The notes beneath the pieces were generated by a model. It was not told the DNA's origin. It was given only the letters and a program-made list of their open reading frames with translations, and did not search any database. This document shows, piece after piece, positions 10,902 through 23,049 of a stretch of 64,000 nt of DNA (positions within the stretch are counted from its first letter, which is position 1; each line of letters begins with the position of its first letter). Origin of the DNA: Neodontobutis hainanensis (taxonomy: Eukaryota > Chordata > Actinopteri > Gobiiformes > Odontobutidae); NCBI GenBank assembly GCA_024349245.1, contig JALDNG010000436.1, positions 124,001 through 188,000 of the forward strand, in the 5' to 3' direction. Position numbers and translations under genes: made by a program.

Positions 10902-12279
10902 TTATTTTATGTAAATATTACAATGGGTTTTTTCAACTATCTTCAAATCGAACTCAACCATTTCTTCAATAAGTTCCTTAGAATAACTAAATCGATTCAC
11001 TTCTAGAGTAACCTTCGGTGACCAGTTGAGTACTCTTCTAGCTTTCGATGAATCGCCGTGTAGATAACTCTGTGTTAAAGTCAAGAGACTACCACTTCCT
11101 TAGCTCTGAAGTACTTTTCGTCAATCCTGATACGCACGACGCCATTTTGGTCTTCCCCAGTCTCCTCCAAACCATTTCCTTTCCACCTGGTATAATTCAT
11201 AAAGCCACGTTATTTCGAGGCCAATATGCCGGAAGCACTTCAAAGTAAATTCTCGTACACTCGTGGTTTGACCAGTTGCGATAACGAAATCGTCCGGCTT
11301 AGGTTGTTGCAGCATAAGCCACATAGCCTTGTAATAAGTTAACGCCAACCTTAACGTAATCCTTGGCGTGCCCCCAATCTCTAAAAGAATCGAGGTTACC
11401 GAGAGTGATCTTTAGTCATAAAATGCTCACAAATTTTATTAATCCTAAATGTATCCGGGCTACCCCACGAGTGATTTTCCTTGTTACAAAGTTCTCGCCT
11501 AAACATACAGGAACCGTACCTCGTCTAGGACTTTCATGGTTGAAGAGTATGCCTGAGGCAATGAACATGTTGAAGCCATCGCGGTAAATTCGGGCAATGT
11601 GATGCGCGTAGACTTTTGCCGCGCCTGTAAGTAAAACATAAAAAACCGTAGGGAGAACAGGGGTGTAGGGGAGTATTTTCATTCTGAGGGCGCTCAGGAC
11701 TGTCCCCGAACATCTCGCTGGTTGAAGCCTGTCACCAAAAATGTAATACTTGGTAAATCTTAATTTTGTTGCCGATTTTAGCCGATCTTACAGCCTCGAG
11801 AAGCCTTAGAAACCCAATAGCAGCAACGTCAGATGTGTACTCGGGAAGCTCGAATGAAGTCTGTTAAAACAGGCGCAAACCTTAACATGACTCTGAGCAG
11901 CAAGATTGTAAATTTCATCAGGTTCGATTTGTGTGATTATGTGGCACAGACTTGACATGTCGGTCAAATCGCCGTAGTGAAGCTTGAATTTTTCTATATC
12001 TATGCTATAGATACCAGACATGAAGTTGGCTTTGTCCGTATATAGGTGGACAATTCTACCAGTATTGAAAGAACTGCTACGCCGAAGAATACCGTGAACC
12101 TTGAGATAAAAAAAGTAGAGAAACCTCGTATCCCTTTTTTAGTAGTAACTCGGCCAGGTATGAGCCATCCTAAGATAAATTTTCACGCATACCTGACCTG
12201 TTACCCCTGTAATTAGCGCTTTTTCACCATTTAGATTTTTAACGAAGTCAAACGAATTTAATGGAAAATAGTGTGATTC
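10902..12279 (-). CDS. gmd: GDP-mannose 4,6-dehydratase, 12 or more exons with 20-25 nt introns
   Basis: Cytosolic extended SDR enzyme converting GDP-D-mannose to GDP-4-keto-6-deoxy-D-mannose with NADP, the first step to GDP-L-fucose. Exons on the minus strand: 12279-12193, 12169-12125, 12099-11881, 11860-11750, 11728-11647, 11624-11520, 11498-11431, 11409-11350, 11327-11209, 11186-11093, 11069-11001, 10976-10902 (TAA). The joined product, about 350 residues from the first beta strand, aligns end to end with animal GMD (human 372). Seen in it: ALITG-x-TGQDGS nucleotide-binding loop (split by intron 1), VHG-x-x-RRSSSFNT, LHYGDLTD, EIYNLAAQSHVK, ASTSE with catalytic Thr/Glu, SPYGAAK with Tyr-x-x-x-Lys, GILFNHESPRRG, RDWGHAKDYV, AMWLML, DDFVIATG, SVREF and LNWSPKV. 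Phases match at every junction and no catalytic residue is lost. The first exon is unresolved: the open frame begins after TAA 12280-12282 and contains no ATG. A minus-strand AATAAA lies at 10894-10899. Confidence 0.95.
10977..12192 (-). other. Eleven ultra-short spliceosomal introns in gmd
   Basis: Intron coordinates with lengths: 12192-12170 (23), 12124-12100 (25), 11880-11861 (20), 11749-11729 (21), 11646-11625 (22), 11519-11499 (21), 11430-11410 (21), 11349-11328 (22), 11208-11187 (22), 11092-11070 (23), 11000-10977 (24). Mean is about 22 nt. All begin GT and end AG. Beyond the GT, 5' ends vary (GTATG, GTTTC, GTTTG, GTACG, GTGAG, GTTGG, GTGGC, GTAGT). The 3' ends are TAG, CAG or AAG. No room remains for a separate polypyrimidine tract. 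Six introns are phase 0, two phase 1 and one phase 2 by unambiguous codon alignment, with the rest consistent. Each removal restores a conserved GMD motif, so the boundaries are essentially fixed by protein homology. Confidence 0.93.
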
Positions 12280-12737
12280 TTAGTTATAATTTAATATTTT
12301 ATCCGATAAATTCTCGAAAACATGGCAGATTTATCTTAAGAAACAAAAGAGAAAAACAGATATTCAAGTTATTTTTTATTTCCTCAAACTTTATCTGATT
12401 TAAAAAACAAAAGAAAACAATTAAACTGATTTTCAAACAAATACATAAAGCTGACACCGAGTAATTAGTTGTAATAAGAAATTTTATTTACGCTGAAATT
12501 AAAGATTTGCCCGATTTTTAACTGCAACGGCTAAAAGATTTGTTGAGCCTTTTGATGAGAATAATAATTCATGCATCTGAATAGTTGCAAAAATAGGACA
12601 TTCTAGGCAAAACATGTCTCGAAGTTTTTAGGAGCAAGATTAAACATTTAAAACAATTCATCATCAATAACAATAGATTCAAAAAATTGGATTAAAAAAG
12701 AAAATGAAGGTTTATTTGAGTGCAAGAAACTGTGGGC
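12280..12737. other. Region upstream of gmd: expected promoter and first exon
   Basis: The missing gmd start should lie here on the minus strand. The only nearby ATG (12323-12321) reaches the frame only through a 26-nt spacer beginning GG and ending AG (12304-12279), which is not a canonical intron. On the plus strand a block at about 12505-12570 reads F-A-R-F-L-T-A-T-A-K-R-F-V-E-P-F-D-E-N but has no start and no compatible donor. Confidence 0.4.
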
Positions 12738-13014
12738 ATGCTCAAAATATACAATCTAAAATCGTTTAGTTACAAAAATTGGTTATGGGAACCTCATAAA
12801 GTTTTATATCTATGGACAAAAGAAGCGTAAAATTAAATTTTAGATAAGTTACCATTTGATTATTTTTGTTTTGGCGTACGGGACTAAATTAATTCTTTTA
12901 TATCATCTGTACATGAGGCAACCGTATCTGGTTAACAACTTTTTAGTCAAGGCTGTTTGTTTCAATAATATTTTTCCAAGGGATCTTGTCAATTTTCTTG
13001 AATTCAGACGTTAG
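12738..13014 (+). CDS. Candidate 84-residue single-pass membrane protein, one 22-nt intron
   Basis: ATG at 12738 opens an exon to 12826. A 22-nt GT-AG spacer (12827-12848) bypasses a TAA and a TAG and joins in frame to 12849-13014, ending at TAG. The product starts M-L-K-I-Y-N-L-K-S-F-S-Y-K-N-W-L-W-E-P. It has one hydrophobic segment at about residues 30-51 and a basic C-terminus (F-P-R-D-L-V-N-F-L-E-F-R-R). ATTAAA at about 13026 could be the poly(A) signal. G+C is visibly raised over exactly this interval. The basic N-terminus plus one membrane span would suit a small mitochondrial inner-membrane protein, but I do not recognise it. The minus strand in the same register has stops. Confidence 0.35.
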
Positions 13015-15075
13015 TTAAAATCATCATTAAAATCTTTCACGAAAATTTTCATGTTTCCAGATAATTAAAATTGATGGAACTTATATGCTTTTACGAATAA
13101 GAGTGCTATTGACTTAACTCAATAAAGAAACAAAATCAAACTATCGTATGATCAGTTTTTAATGTTATGAAAATATTTCAAATAGTTTGATCGGAAATAT
13201 GCCACTTTATTTTTCACGCGCAGAAACTTTCGATTCTATCCGAAATCTTTTGATAATGGAAACTAAAAATTATTTCTATATTTTCAATTTAAAATATTAT
13301 TAAATACTTAGAAGCATATTTTTATCACTGTTCACACTCTTTCATTTTTTAGTGTACATACCGTTTCAACAAAGTTGAGTTCACCTCTATTTTACTCGGG
13401 TTAAATCGGTATGGTTTTATCATAAATTATTGGAATGATTAAATAATTGTAGGTTGAGTTGAAATTTTTCAAGATTGACCTAACCAATATTAAAGGGCGG
13501 TAGAATTTTAAAGACATTCTACGAATTTTATGGAATTTTAAGGTATTTTGCAATTCAAAACACTCTTGGAATATATTTAAATTAAAATTTTGTACTTAAA
13601 CGACAATTACTTTAAAATTTCACATAAATATACGAATTTCGGTTTTTATTTAAGATTATATTTAAAATATTTGATAATTCTTTATTATTTCTGGTCTTTT
13701 TATACATGCGAATTAACATGTTGTTTCAATGCTATTTAAACCGCCGTATGAAATTCTCAGAAAAAATGATTTTGGTCTCTATTTTATTTCCCTATCGCTT
13801 TTGTCCAAAATTAGAAACACGTTGAAAAAAGAAATAATAATTCTGATAATAGTTCATGATTTAATGTTAAAGTAAGTGGCATTGAAACTTATGTGAGATA
13901 CGTACTTCGCTATTTATTCTCTCAAAAATATTACCTATTCATGCTTTTGAATCTAAAAATACAAAACATTACCTTGGTTTAATATATATTCGAATTAGGA
14001 ATATGAAGCGATAAAATTTATGGATTATTCCAAAATGAAAAACTATTCTTATAATTTATAAGTAAGGTTGAACAACAAACTGTAGAATAATGCACATTTT
14101 TACTGTCTTATGACTCCAAAAAATAATCTATTGGAATCCTCGATGTATTAGTTGGTTAAAACTTAAACGATTTGTTATAGTATCGTCCAGAAACGAATCT
14201 TTGGAAAATAATATCTCTAAAAATTCATGCATCCTCGTTACTAATCTCGAAAAAAATATCCACATTCTTATTGTGTCAATAATGTGTGTTAATCTATTCA
14301 AAAGCTCTTAACTGTGAAGTCAAACAGGAAATTAAAATCTTTAAGATAATATTTGATGAAATTTACCAAAAAAGTAAACTTTAAAAACGCTTCAAATTTT
14401 CAGTTTGAGACTATAATTATATTCATTCAAAAATATGACAGCTAACAGTGAAAGAAATTTGATAACTATTACCTTCATTTGAAAAAGGACATTATGTTAA
14501 AATTCTTTTTGCTTATAAAAACTGTTTGTGCTTTATTTTAGTCAATATTAGCAGTGGAGTAGGTATCAAATATAGGGTACGGTGAAAAAATGACCATTTC
14601 TACAACGTTTTAAACGATGAAAACGCAGTTTTATTTGAATTTCTGAAGAATCTTCTGAATTTTTTACAAGACTTTTCTCACAATAATCAGACGTGAACGC
14701 GTCACCAGAGGTAAGTTAAGAGATTGAGCTGAAATTTAACTGACAGTGATTTTTTAAAGTACAGTAGTTTTGATGAAATATTAGGTTATATTTAAAAGTA
14801 AGTGGTTGATTTATTTCCACACTACAAACTCACAAGAATTTTTCTCCAAGTGTCCGTTAACTTCATGCAGATGATCTGGAAAATTATATTCTTGACGTTT
14901 CAGAAGTACTGGGCGGGTATACGTTCAATCATGAAAAATCACACAATGCTAGTAAACAGGTTTATAAGATGAAATTATTAAAAACATAAAGTCAACGTTC
15001 TGATAGTAATTTGCGTATAATTTAGTAATTTTCAATTTTTAATTATAAGTTTTAAACCTCGCGCCTTATTTTTGA
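13015..15075. other. AT-rich stretch with short coding-like islands
   Basis: G+C rises at 13330-13440, 14570-14710 and 14810-14990. At 14585-14692 a plus frame reads L-N-D-E-N-A-V-L-F-E-F-L-K-N-L-L-N-F and then stops. At 14870-14980 another reads D-D-L-E-N-Y-I-L-D-V-S-E-V-L. I could not join these with introns of plausible size, so they may be decayed exons or chance. Confidence 0.3.
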
Positions 15076-15281
15076 TGTTATACACTTCCTCACAAAGTTA
15101 AAGTGAATATTAACTTAACACAGCATATTTGTTTTAATTCTTGGTGTTCAACTAAGTTATTGTGGATGATTTTTTCGTTATTTCGGTGACCGAAGATGTT
15201 ATCTATAATGTTTGTGAGGATTTAGAAAGTCACATGTTAATGGTCCACAAAGATTTAAAGCGGTCTACTTTTGGCAGCTAA
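15076..15281 (+). CDS. Candidate exon pair with one 26-nt intron, start not found
   Basis: An open frame from after TGA 15073-15075 reaches a 26-nt GT-AG spacer (15131-15156). It continues in frame through I-V-D-D-F-F-V-I-S-V-T-E-D-V to TAA 15279-15281. The two blocks give about 60 codons with no ATG. The V-D-D motif and a K-D-L 25 residues later faintly recall copia-type reverse transcriptase spacing, but the catalytic Tyr-x-Asp-Asp tyrosine is absent and no other polymerase motif is nearby, so that family is not called. Confidence 0.2.
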
Positions 15282-18200
15282 CACAAAAAATTAGTCCATC
15301 TCTAATTATGAAGACACCAACAAACCATTTAATTGTGTATTTTGGGCATGCTCTGTTAAAATGATGGCATTCTTGTTAATAAACGAGCTAGCGTGTATAA
15401 AATATAAATATTTGGTAAATCGATTTTGCAATATCAAAGATATTTATTCAACAAATTTAATTATGATCAAAAGTCGAATTTTTATTTTCTCTTTTTATCA
15501 GGATATTGTGTTGCTCAAAGAGCAGTATATTCAATTATAGAATGCCTCGGTTGATCATCTTTTTAAGCTAAAAGCAATATTTCATACCAATATAAAAATA
15601 CTGATTTGGAGATTTACCTCAAATATTTGGCTAGATACAACCATTCAAACAAATAATTCTTTATAATTATGAGGAAATTAGTTTTTGTTAAAAAAATTCA
15701 AATAAAATGCGTATGAAAAATTATTATTTGCGGAATTCTGCATATTTTTATGTTTAGTGTAATATTCAGAAAAAATCTAATGTAGCAGACAAATGCCTCA
15801 AATCAGAATAATAAAGAATAAACAGAAAAAATTTAAAACCAATCTTGAAATAGTTAACGAATATTCTTGTTTATTTCAAAAGAATATTTAATTTATCTGA
15901 AAAAATGTGATTAATTCACACATCAACTAAATTTCAGTGAGTAGGTTTTCTTTTTATTTTAGACTCATAATTAAAATAAAATGAAACAATGATCGAATCA
16001 GTGATTTTTTAAAATTTGTGTTTATTTTAAAATATAAACCACTCTAGGCCATTACGCACGAATATTTATATATACTCGGCGGGCGGATTAATTTTGATTA
16101 GAACATTATGGAATGTTCTACCAACATATATACGATTAAAAATTGTTTTTTAAATTTTTTCCAAATTTTGGTGAATATACTAAAACTTTAAATGTTTTTT
16201 TCAATCTAGATAAAGAAAGCTATTTAATGGTTTTCGTTAACGATATTTCGCACAAGGTTGAAAATTATAGATAGTTTGCGAAATATTACATAAAAATATA
16301 GTGTGGCATATAAGCCTTAATCTAACCTAGAGAGATAAGAACAGATAGAAACCCTTTTTTAAACGAGTTAACTTTAATAATTTAAATATCAATTTGAAAT
16401 TATTTTTAAGAGACCATATTAATAGAGTTTTACACAAGGTTGAACGTGCCATGTATTTTATTAAAAATGGAAATAAAGGTAGTTCCTACTTCTACTAGGT
16501 ACACACATATTCATCTTTGTGAAACTTTGTTCAGATCAGAAAGAATATTTTAAGATATAGATGTCACATGAAACTTCTTCTTCACGTTATCATAAAGAAA
16601 TATTGGAAGAATCGAACTTTTACTTGAAAAAAACAATTCTTTTCCTTCGGTAATGAGTTGGGACTGGCCATTCCAATACTAAACAGATAAATTTATAGAA
16701 TTTAGAGATACTTGTTTTCGTTGCCATACACGTTATGAATGCATAAATAAAGAACATGTTAAATATTTCATCTTACATAGCTTATCACAGAGATATTTGA
16801 GCTTATACCAAATGCTGATTATTCGTGAGATGAAACAGTATTATAAAAATATGAATTTTGAACAAAATAATTTTGGGACAAATATTATAAGGAAAGACGG
16901 ATGACGCATAATTCTTTCTCCTATATGATTAATAAAAAAGATTGAGTCAATTTTTCTGATAATACTAAGATTAACACGTATTTAAAGATGTAACCAATAA
17001 AAATATATATGCTTTTGAAATTCATCGACAAAACCAAGATATTATGAAAAAATAATTTAATCAGTAAAAAAATTAAAAATAAATTAAAATATTATTCATA
17101 AACACTTGTTTCCGAGTATTGGAGCATCGTTCTTGTAAAACTGTAAATTTGAAGAATATTAAGAATTTTTAACTTTCAGCCAAATATTTATATTTTAAAA
17201 ATCTATGTTTTTAAATTAAAAATTCCAGAAATCAGCAACCATATTGTTCATTTTCGATGAAAAAATTAACCAAATAAACCAAAGATTTTCAGAATTCAAC
17301 AATTTAACGTTATTAGTATTTTTTATTTTTATTGTTAAGATAAATAAATCATGCCTAAAAAATAAAGTAAACGATAAAAATAATCGAATAAGAATATAAA
17401 TTTACTCTTTATCATCTCGCTTGTCTGATAAAACATATACGATATTTCTGAACTTGCTCATTTAAACGCTCCCCTTTTCGAAAAAGATGTTAATGAGAAA
17501 TTTCATAACATCTATATGATATCAAAAGACGTTTCAGCCTGAATGCACTCAAATATATACCGTGCTATCTTCATTAGATCAAATTTAGCTTGAACGATAC
17601 CACTTAAAAACCAACAACAGCCATGACACTTTTTCAATCAAAGACATAATGAACATTCATAAAGAGCTTAAAATAAAAAATGTCGTATTCATACAACGTA
17701 ATCACTTATTTCTCTGCCATACCGTTGGAAAATACTTTTGCTTTCCATTCATACTGATTATTGTGAAGTTTTATTTTTCATAAAAAACTAAAAAAGCAAA
17801 ATTTGTTTAAATTTGAAATAAAATATAAGTTTGGTTCCAACGGATGAATCAACTTACTGACTATAACAATGGAACATTCAAAATTGTATCAACCACAACG
17901 TGTAACTTTAAATCCACGAGAAAAAATGATTAGAAATTAAGTTTGATAAAAAAATTTGGCGACGTTTTTGATACTTTCAATAAGGATACATACATGGATA
18001 AACTGAATAAATATGAATATTTGACTCACCATTATCTAGAGATGTTTTAAATTTTATGTGATACAAGATTCAAAATTTATAAAATCTTTTAATAATCACA
18101 AAAAAGGGTTGGAAAGAAAATAACAGGAAATGTCATTAAATTTTAATTCTATTCAAATCTCTTGATTGAATTTTTCAGCAATTAACAAAAAAATTATTCC

Positions 18201-21200
18201 GTCAGAACGTAAATGAATTTTTAGGTATTTTACTTTGTTTCAGGAATTTGAAACGATATGTCTCAAGTTCTTTTGTTAATTCCAATAATCTTAATTTTTT
18301 ATAAAATTTCGTTCTTTCATAATTTTTTAAGTTAGACTCAAATAATGGTAAAAATTTTAACTATTTTGATTTTCATGTTTATTTAACTATAAAATAGTTT
18401 CCTCAAACAGAGAAACTCATATTTTTTGGAAAATACTCCATGACAAAAATATTTTATAAAAGACAATATTTGATAAAATTTCTAATTTTAACTCTCTTTC
18501 AAAAATTTAAAAAATTATAGTAGTTTTAGACATTTTAAAAATCTATAAACGTATTAATTTCTGTCAAAAGTAAGGATATATTATTCATGATTAAATTAAA
18601 TTTTTTTAAATGAAAAGTGGTTCAATGTTTATTTGATCTTTTGAAATTATCATAATTTTTTATCCTCCGCCTAAATTTAATAATTAAAAAAAAGTCTGTA
18701 AATTAAAAATGTTGAAAATTCTGTAAATATTATTTAAATGAAAAAATGATCGAGAGTGGCGTAAGCTTTCAACATAAACTTCAATTTGGCAATTATTTGT
18801 CAAAATATTTAATTTTATATAAAATTTTTTATCTCGTCAAATGAGTGTCATCGTTGAATGATTAATGTTTCATAGAATATAACTTTTATAAATAGCCCGA
18901 ATTAAAAATTTAAAAATACGTCGGTAAAATTTCTAATTTCGAAAATAGAAAAAATTGTTCAACCCGATATAATTTTGAGATCATCTATCTATAAATCCTT
19001 CAAGGATGTGAATAGAATTCAAAAAAATTTACCTTTTCAAATTGTTATCGAATGTAAAAAACATGGAAATTTTTTATAATTCCTCGAGATCGAGTGTATA
19101 TATAATATTAATATCCACCTTTAGTTCAACATTTATCACAATTCCTGAACATGAAAACATCGAACAAAATTTCGAATTTTATTTTCCAACAATGAACACT
19201 ATGATATAAATATCAATCAACGAATTTTGAACATTTATTCTTTAGATCAAGGGTATTAAGACACAGTTACGAATCTTTTCAATGGGAATTAACGATTAAT
19301 TTGAAACAAATTAAATATACCTTATTATAAAATAAAAATACAAAAAATAACATCAATTTTCTAAATCCTTAAGACTGCTAAATTTTTGATATAAACTCAA
19401 AAATATACAACATCCTTTATTCAATTCAGAGAATTAAAATTTATCACAGAATATTTATCCAGCGCGCTCGTTGATTTATGAGAACTAAAATGCCACTCTT
19501 TATTTTCTACTCACATAGAAAACGATAAATTAATTTCGTAAGACATAAAGAATATCATTCGAGTTGATAAACACACACAATTTTCTCTCTTGAATCATAG
19601 TAATTTAAATAAGGCATATCATGTATATTTCACACAAGCATATCATATTCAAAAAAATATGATTTTTTTTAAATTTAAATCATAATTATTAATGGGTGTA
19701 ATATTTGTACAAAAATAAAAAAATTATTTGATTTCAACTTGAAAACAGGTAAAAAATACAAAAATTATCGAAAAATATTTTTTACTTGATCAGTGAGGAA
19801 TAAATGATTTTACCTTCCAATTAAAATTTTTTTCTTTCTCTTGAATAAAAATATGAAAATAAATTCTTTCTGAAATTCTAATAATCTTACTTCACATAAA
19901 TTTTTAAAACTTTAAAAATGAGGAAAACTAACATTTAATATTTATCTTAGCATGTTTTTTTAATATATTAGTTAAATATTACCGTTTTTAATTGATTTAA
20001 ATGACCTGAAAATACGATTGATAACGAATCAAAACCGTAATCGTTTTAAAATTTATATAAAATCTTCATTGGATGATAAGAAAACAAAAATTGATGATAA
20101 ATAAAAAGAACACAGGTTTTGAACTTATTATTAATTTCACAAATGATATATTTTGTCAGTTTATATCCAGATCACTTTTATTAATTTTGAAAGAATAATT
20201 TTACATTAAAATACCCTGATTTAATTCAATTTTATGAACATAACACAATTCTTTCACGTTTTTGAATTTAATCAAGAATTAAAATGATGGTAAAGACAAT
20301 TTTAAGTTTCTCAAGAGCATATCAACTATTTATTTAAGAAGATTCTAAAAAATCAATGACCAACAGATTAAAGTATTTTTTAAAAGTGCACTAAGTCAAA
20401 TTCAAACATACAAAAACTTTCAATTTATTTGAAAAATATTTTCTTTCACTTTTTTACATTAAATTTAAGACTCATCATTCAAAATATTTTTTTTCATTTT
20501 GAACAAAGCACAAAAATTCATTTTAAATCCTACAGAAGTTAAAAACATGATTTAAAAAATTTTAAGTTTGTTTTGAATTAAAAATGATAATTTAGGCATA
20601 TAAAACCACTGAATTTTATTTAAAACGCCATTATAATTATCAATAATTTTTTGAGTATCAACGTTACAATGGATTATGAATATTAGTGTTATCATTTTAA
20701 CAAAAATTAGAATATTAATCAAATAATTCTCAAGCTAAAATAAACAAAATAACATTATTAAGTTATTATTTGATAATGTAGATCGTTGAAACCCTTTTCC
20801 AGATTTAATTTATGCTAGCATGAGTCAAATTTAAAGAAATACTATCTGAATATGCGCATAAATAATGTTCATATATCAACAAAAATTGAAAATATCTAAG
20901 ATATGATAGCCTTTTCAACAAGTTGGTAAAATTGATCGCTCGATATAAAGTTGAGGATTTTTCAAATTTAACGGGGCTAAAATATCGACGAGTAACTCAA
21001 CTTAATAAGATTATAATTGTCAAATATTCAAAAAAGTCAAATTTTACGAATAAAAGTTAAAAGACTTAACAAATATCGGCATAAGTATGAAAACTAGGTT
21101 CACGGATAAAGCAAAATGAAAGATGAATTTTATATTTTTGGTTTTAAAATATGAAAATTTCCATGACGATTGAAATCAAATTAAATTTACCGAGATTACA

Positions 21201-23019
21201 ATTTTAAATATGTTTTAAAAGCACTCAATCATCAAAATATAGTTGTTAAAATTTCGAAATTTGTTATTACATTTTTAAAAATTCTGATAAAACAAAAACG
21301 GCTATGATTACTTGAGGAAGAAAAAATTTCAGATTTTTAAATCTATTTTGTCAGTTTAATTTTTAAAGTTTGAGAAATTTTAAAATATTATTAATCTTGA
21401 AAAGTATCAATTAAATTTTTATCCTTACATTTAAAAGAATATAACACAATCCCAAAGATATTTTTCATTTCAAACAAAAAATTACCTTTCGTACAAAAAA
21501 TCGGTTAATTTGATTTAATCATACTTTAATGTAGTGAGGTTTTAACGAAGTAAAATTTTGATATTATTGCTGCAAATAACTTTTTTTATAAATGTTATCT
21601 AATATTATGATTTTTTTCAACTTTAAAATCAAAAAGGTTCAAAAACTTTCTTTAAATAAAAAATATTAAAATAAATTTCATCGATAACTCGAGATACAAA
21701 GTGAATAAACACGTAAAAATCTTTATTTAATGTTTAAATTTTGACTGCCTCTTACAAATAGTATTTTATATCATTTACGAAAACGTATTAAATATAAAGC
21801 TAAACCCAATTAAATATAATAATCACAAACATTGATTTGACAAAAGTAAGGTGAGAGAATAAAACTTTTTAATCCAATGTGATATTTAACTCCTAAAAAT
21901 GAGATGAAAAACTCAAAACTATAAACATTGAATTGGTTATGAAAATGTTAGAATTACTCTGACTATTTTATCATAAACCATAATGAATGAGTTGAAGCGA
22001 AATACTAAACAGTTTAGATTTTTTTCATAACTCATAAAGCCTTTGAATCATAAAAATTGTTCAATGATAAATATAAAATTGCAGAATTTCAAAATTTATG
22101 CTTAATAATTTCAATGTATTAAACCAATTAACTATCCCTAAGGCCGAAAAAGCGGAAGGATATCTGATTCAAATTTTATTTCTGAAAGATTTCAAAGTGA
22201 TAAAAAATGACGTTTCAATGTTTATAAAGACACACGATCGAGTAAACTCGAAAAAGCATGATAAGAACTAATTCATGTAGTTCAATTAACAAATAAAAAA
22301 ATTCCAAATTTTTAGAAAATCGTAAGTATAATTTTTAAAATCATATAACTATTAAAAAAATATATATTTCGAAAAACTTATAAAAATACGTTGGATTTAT
22401 TTTTTGAATGTATTTGGATATTTAATATATTCATATCAAATTTATTATTAAAATTTTACAGCGATTTTAATCATAAATTTTCTCAGTTAACTCTTATTGT
22501 TAAATCACAAAAAATTCTACTGAATTCTCAAATTTGATATTTTAAATAAAATGAATCTTAGTGATCAGAAAATTAATTAAAATTATAAAAATTTTGATTT
22601 TTTAAAATTACTTTAATTTTAAATTTTCTTTCAAGAGAGGATACTATAGTGAGATAGGTCGAGACTTAATCTTTAAATTTACATAATATTAAAATTTTAA
22701 ATTCAAACTTGTGATACGATATTTATTTTATCTTAAGAAAATGTAGGTATGAATTTATTTAGAAAAATGAGATTCAAGAATACGACGATAAACAATCCTC
22801 GTGAATTCAAAATAAAAATTTTTCTATTTAAGTGTATAAATATTAAAAAATAACATTGAAACGAACTCGAAATTGATAAAAAGTTAAATCTGTGAGACTG
22901 TCATTATTCAACTTCTATCCTATAATTACACAAGACTGACGATAATTCTGTGAGTCTCTGTTTTGATTCCTAAATATTATTCAAAACCTATTCCTGATAA
23001 GCTCTTTTTTATCATAATA

Positions 23020-23049
23020 ATTTTGGTTTAATAAAAAATAAACCAAAAT
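23020..23049. repeat. Perfect inverted repeat, 11-bp arms
   Basis: Arms 23020-23030 (ATTTTGGTTTA) and 23039-23049 are exact reverse complements around an 8-base A-rich loop. Confidence 0.9.

Noticed and set aside
10563..11587. ORFs opposite or between the two real genes (10766-10563 -, 11048-11248 +, 11363-11587 +)
   Set aside because: Antisense or out-of-frame shadows of the Noggin-like gene and of gmd exons.
10902..12021. gmd as a frameshifted pseudogene (four separate minus-strand ORF pieces)
   Set aside because: All breaks coincide with GT-AG spacers of 20-25 nt whose removal restores exact GMD sequence and phase, with catalytic residues intact. Random decay would not do this eleven times.
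14551..14600. Transposon terminal repeat starting CAGTGGAG
   Set aside because: No inverted partner was found downstream and no target-site duplication is visible.
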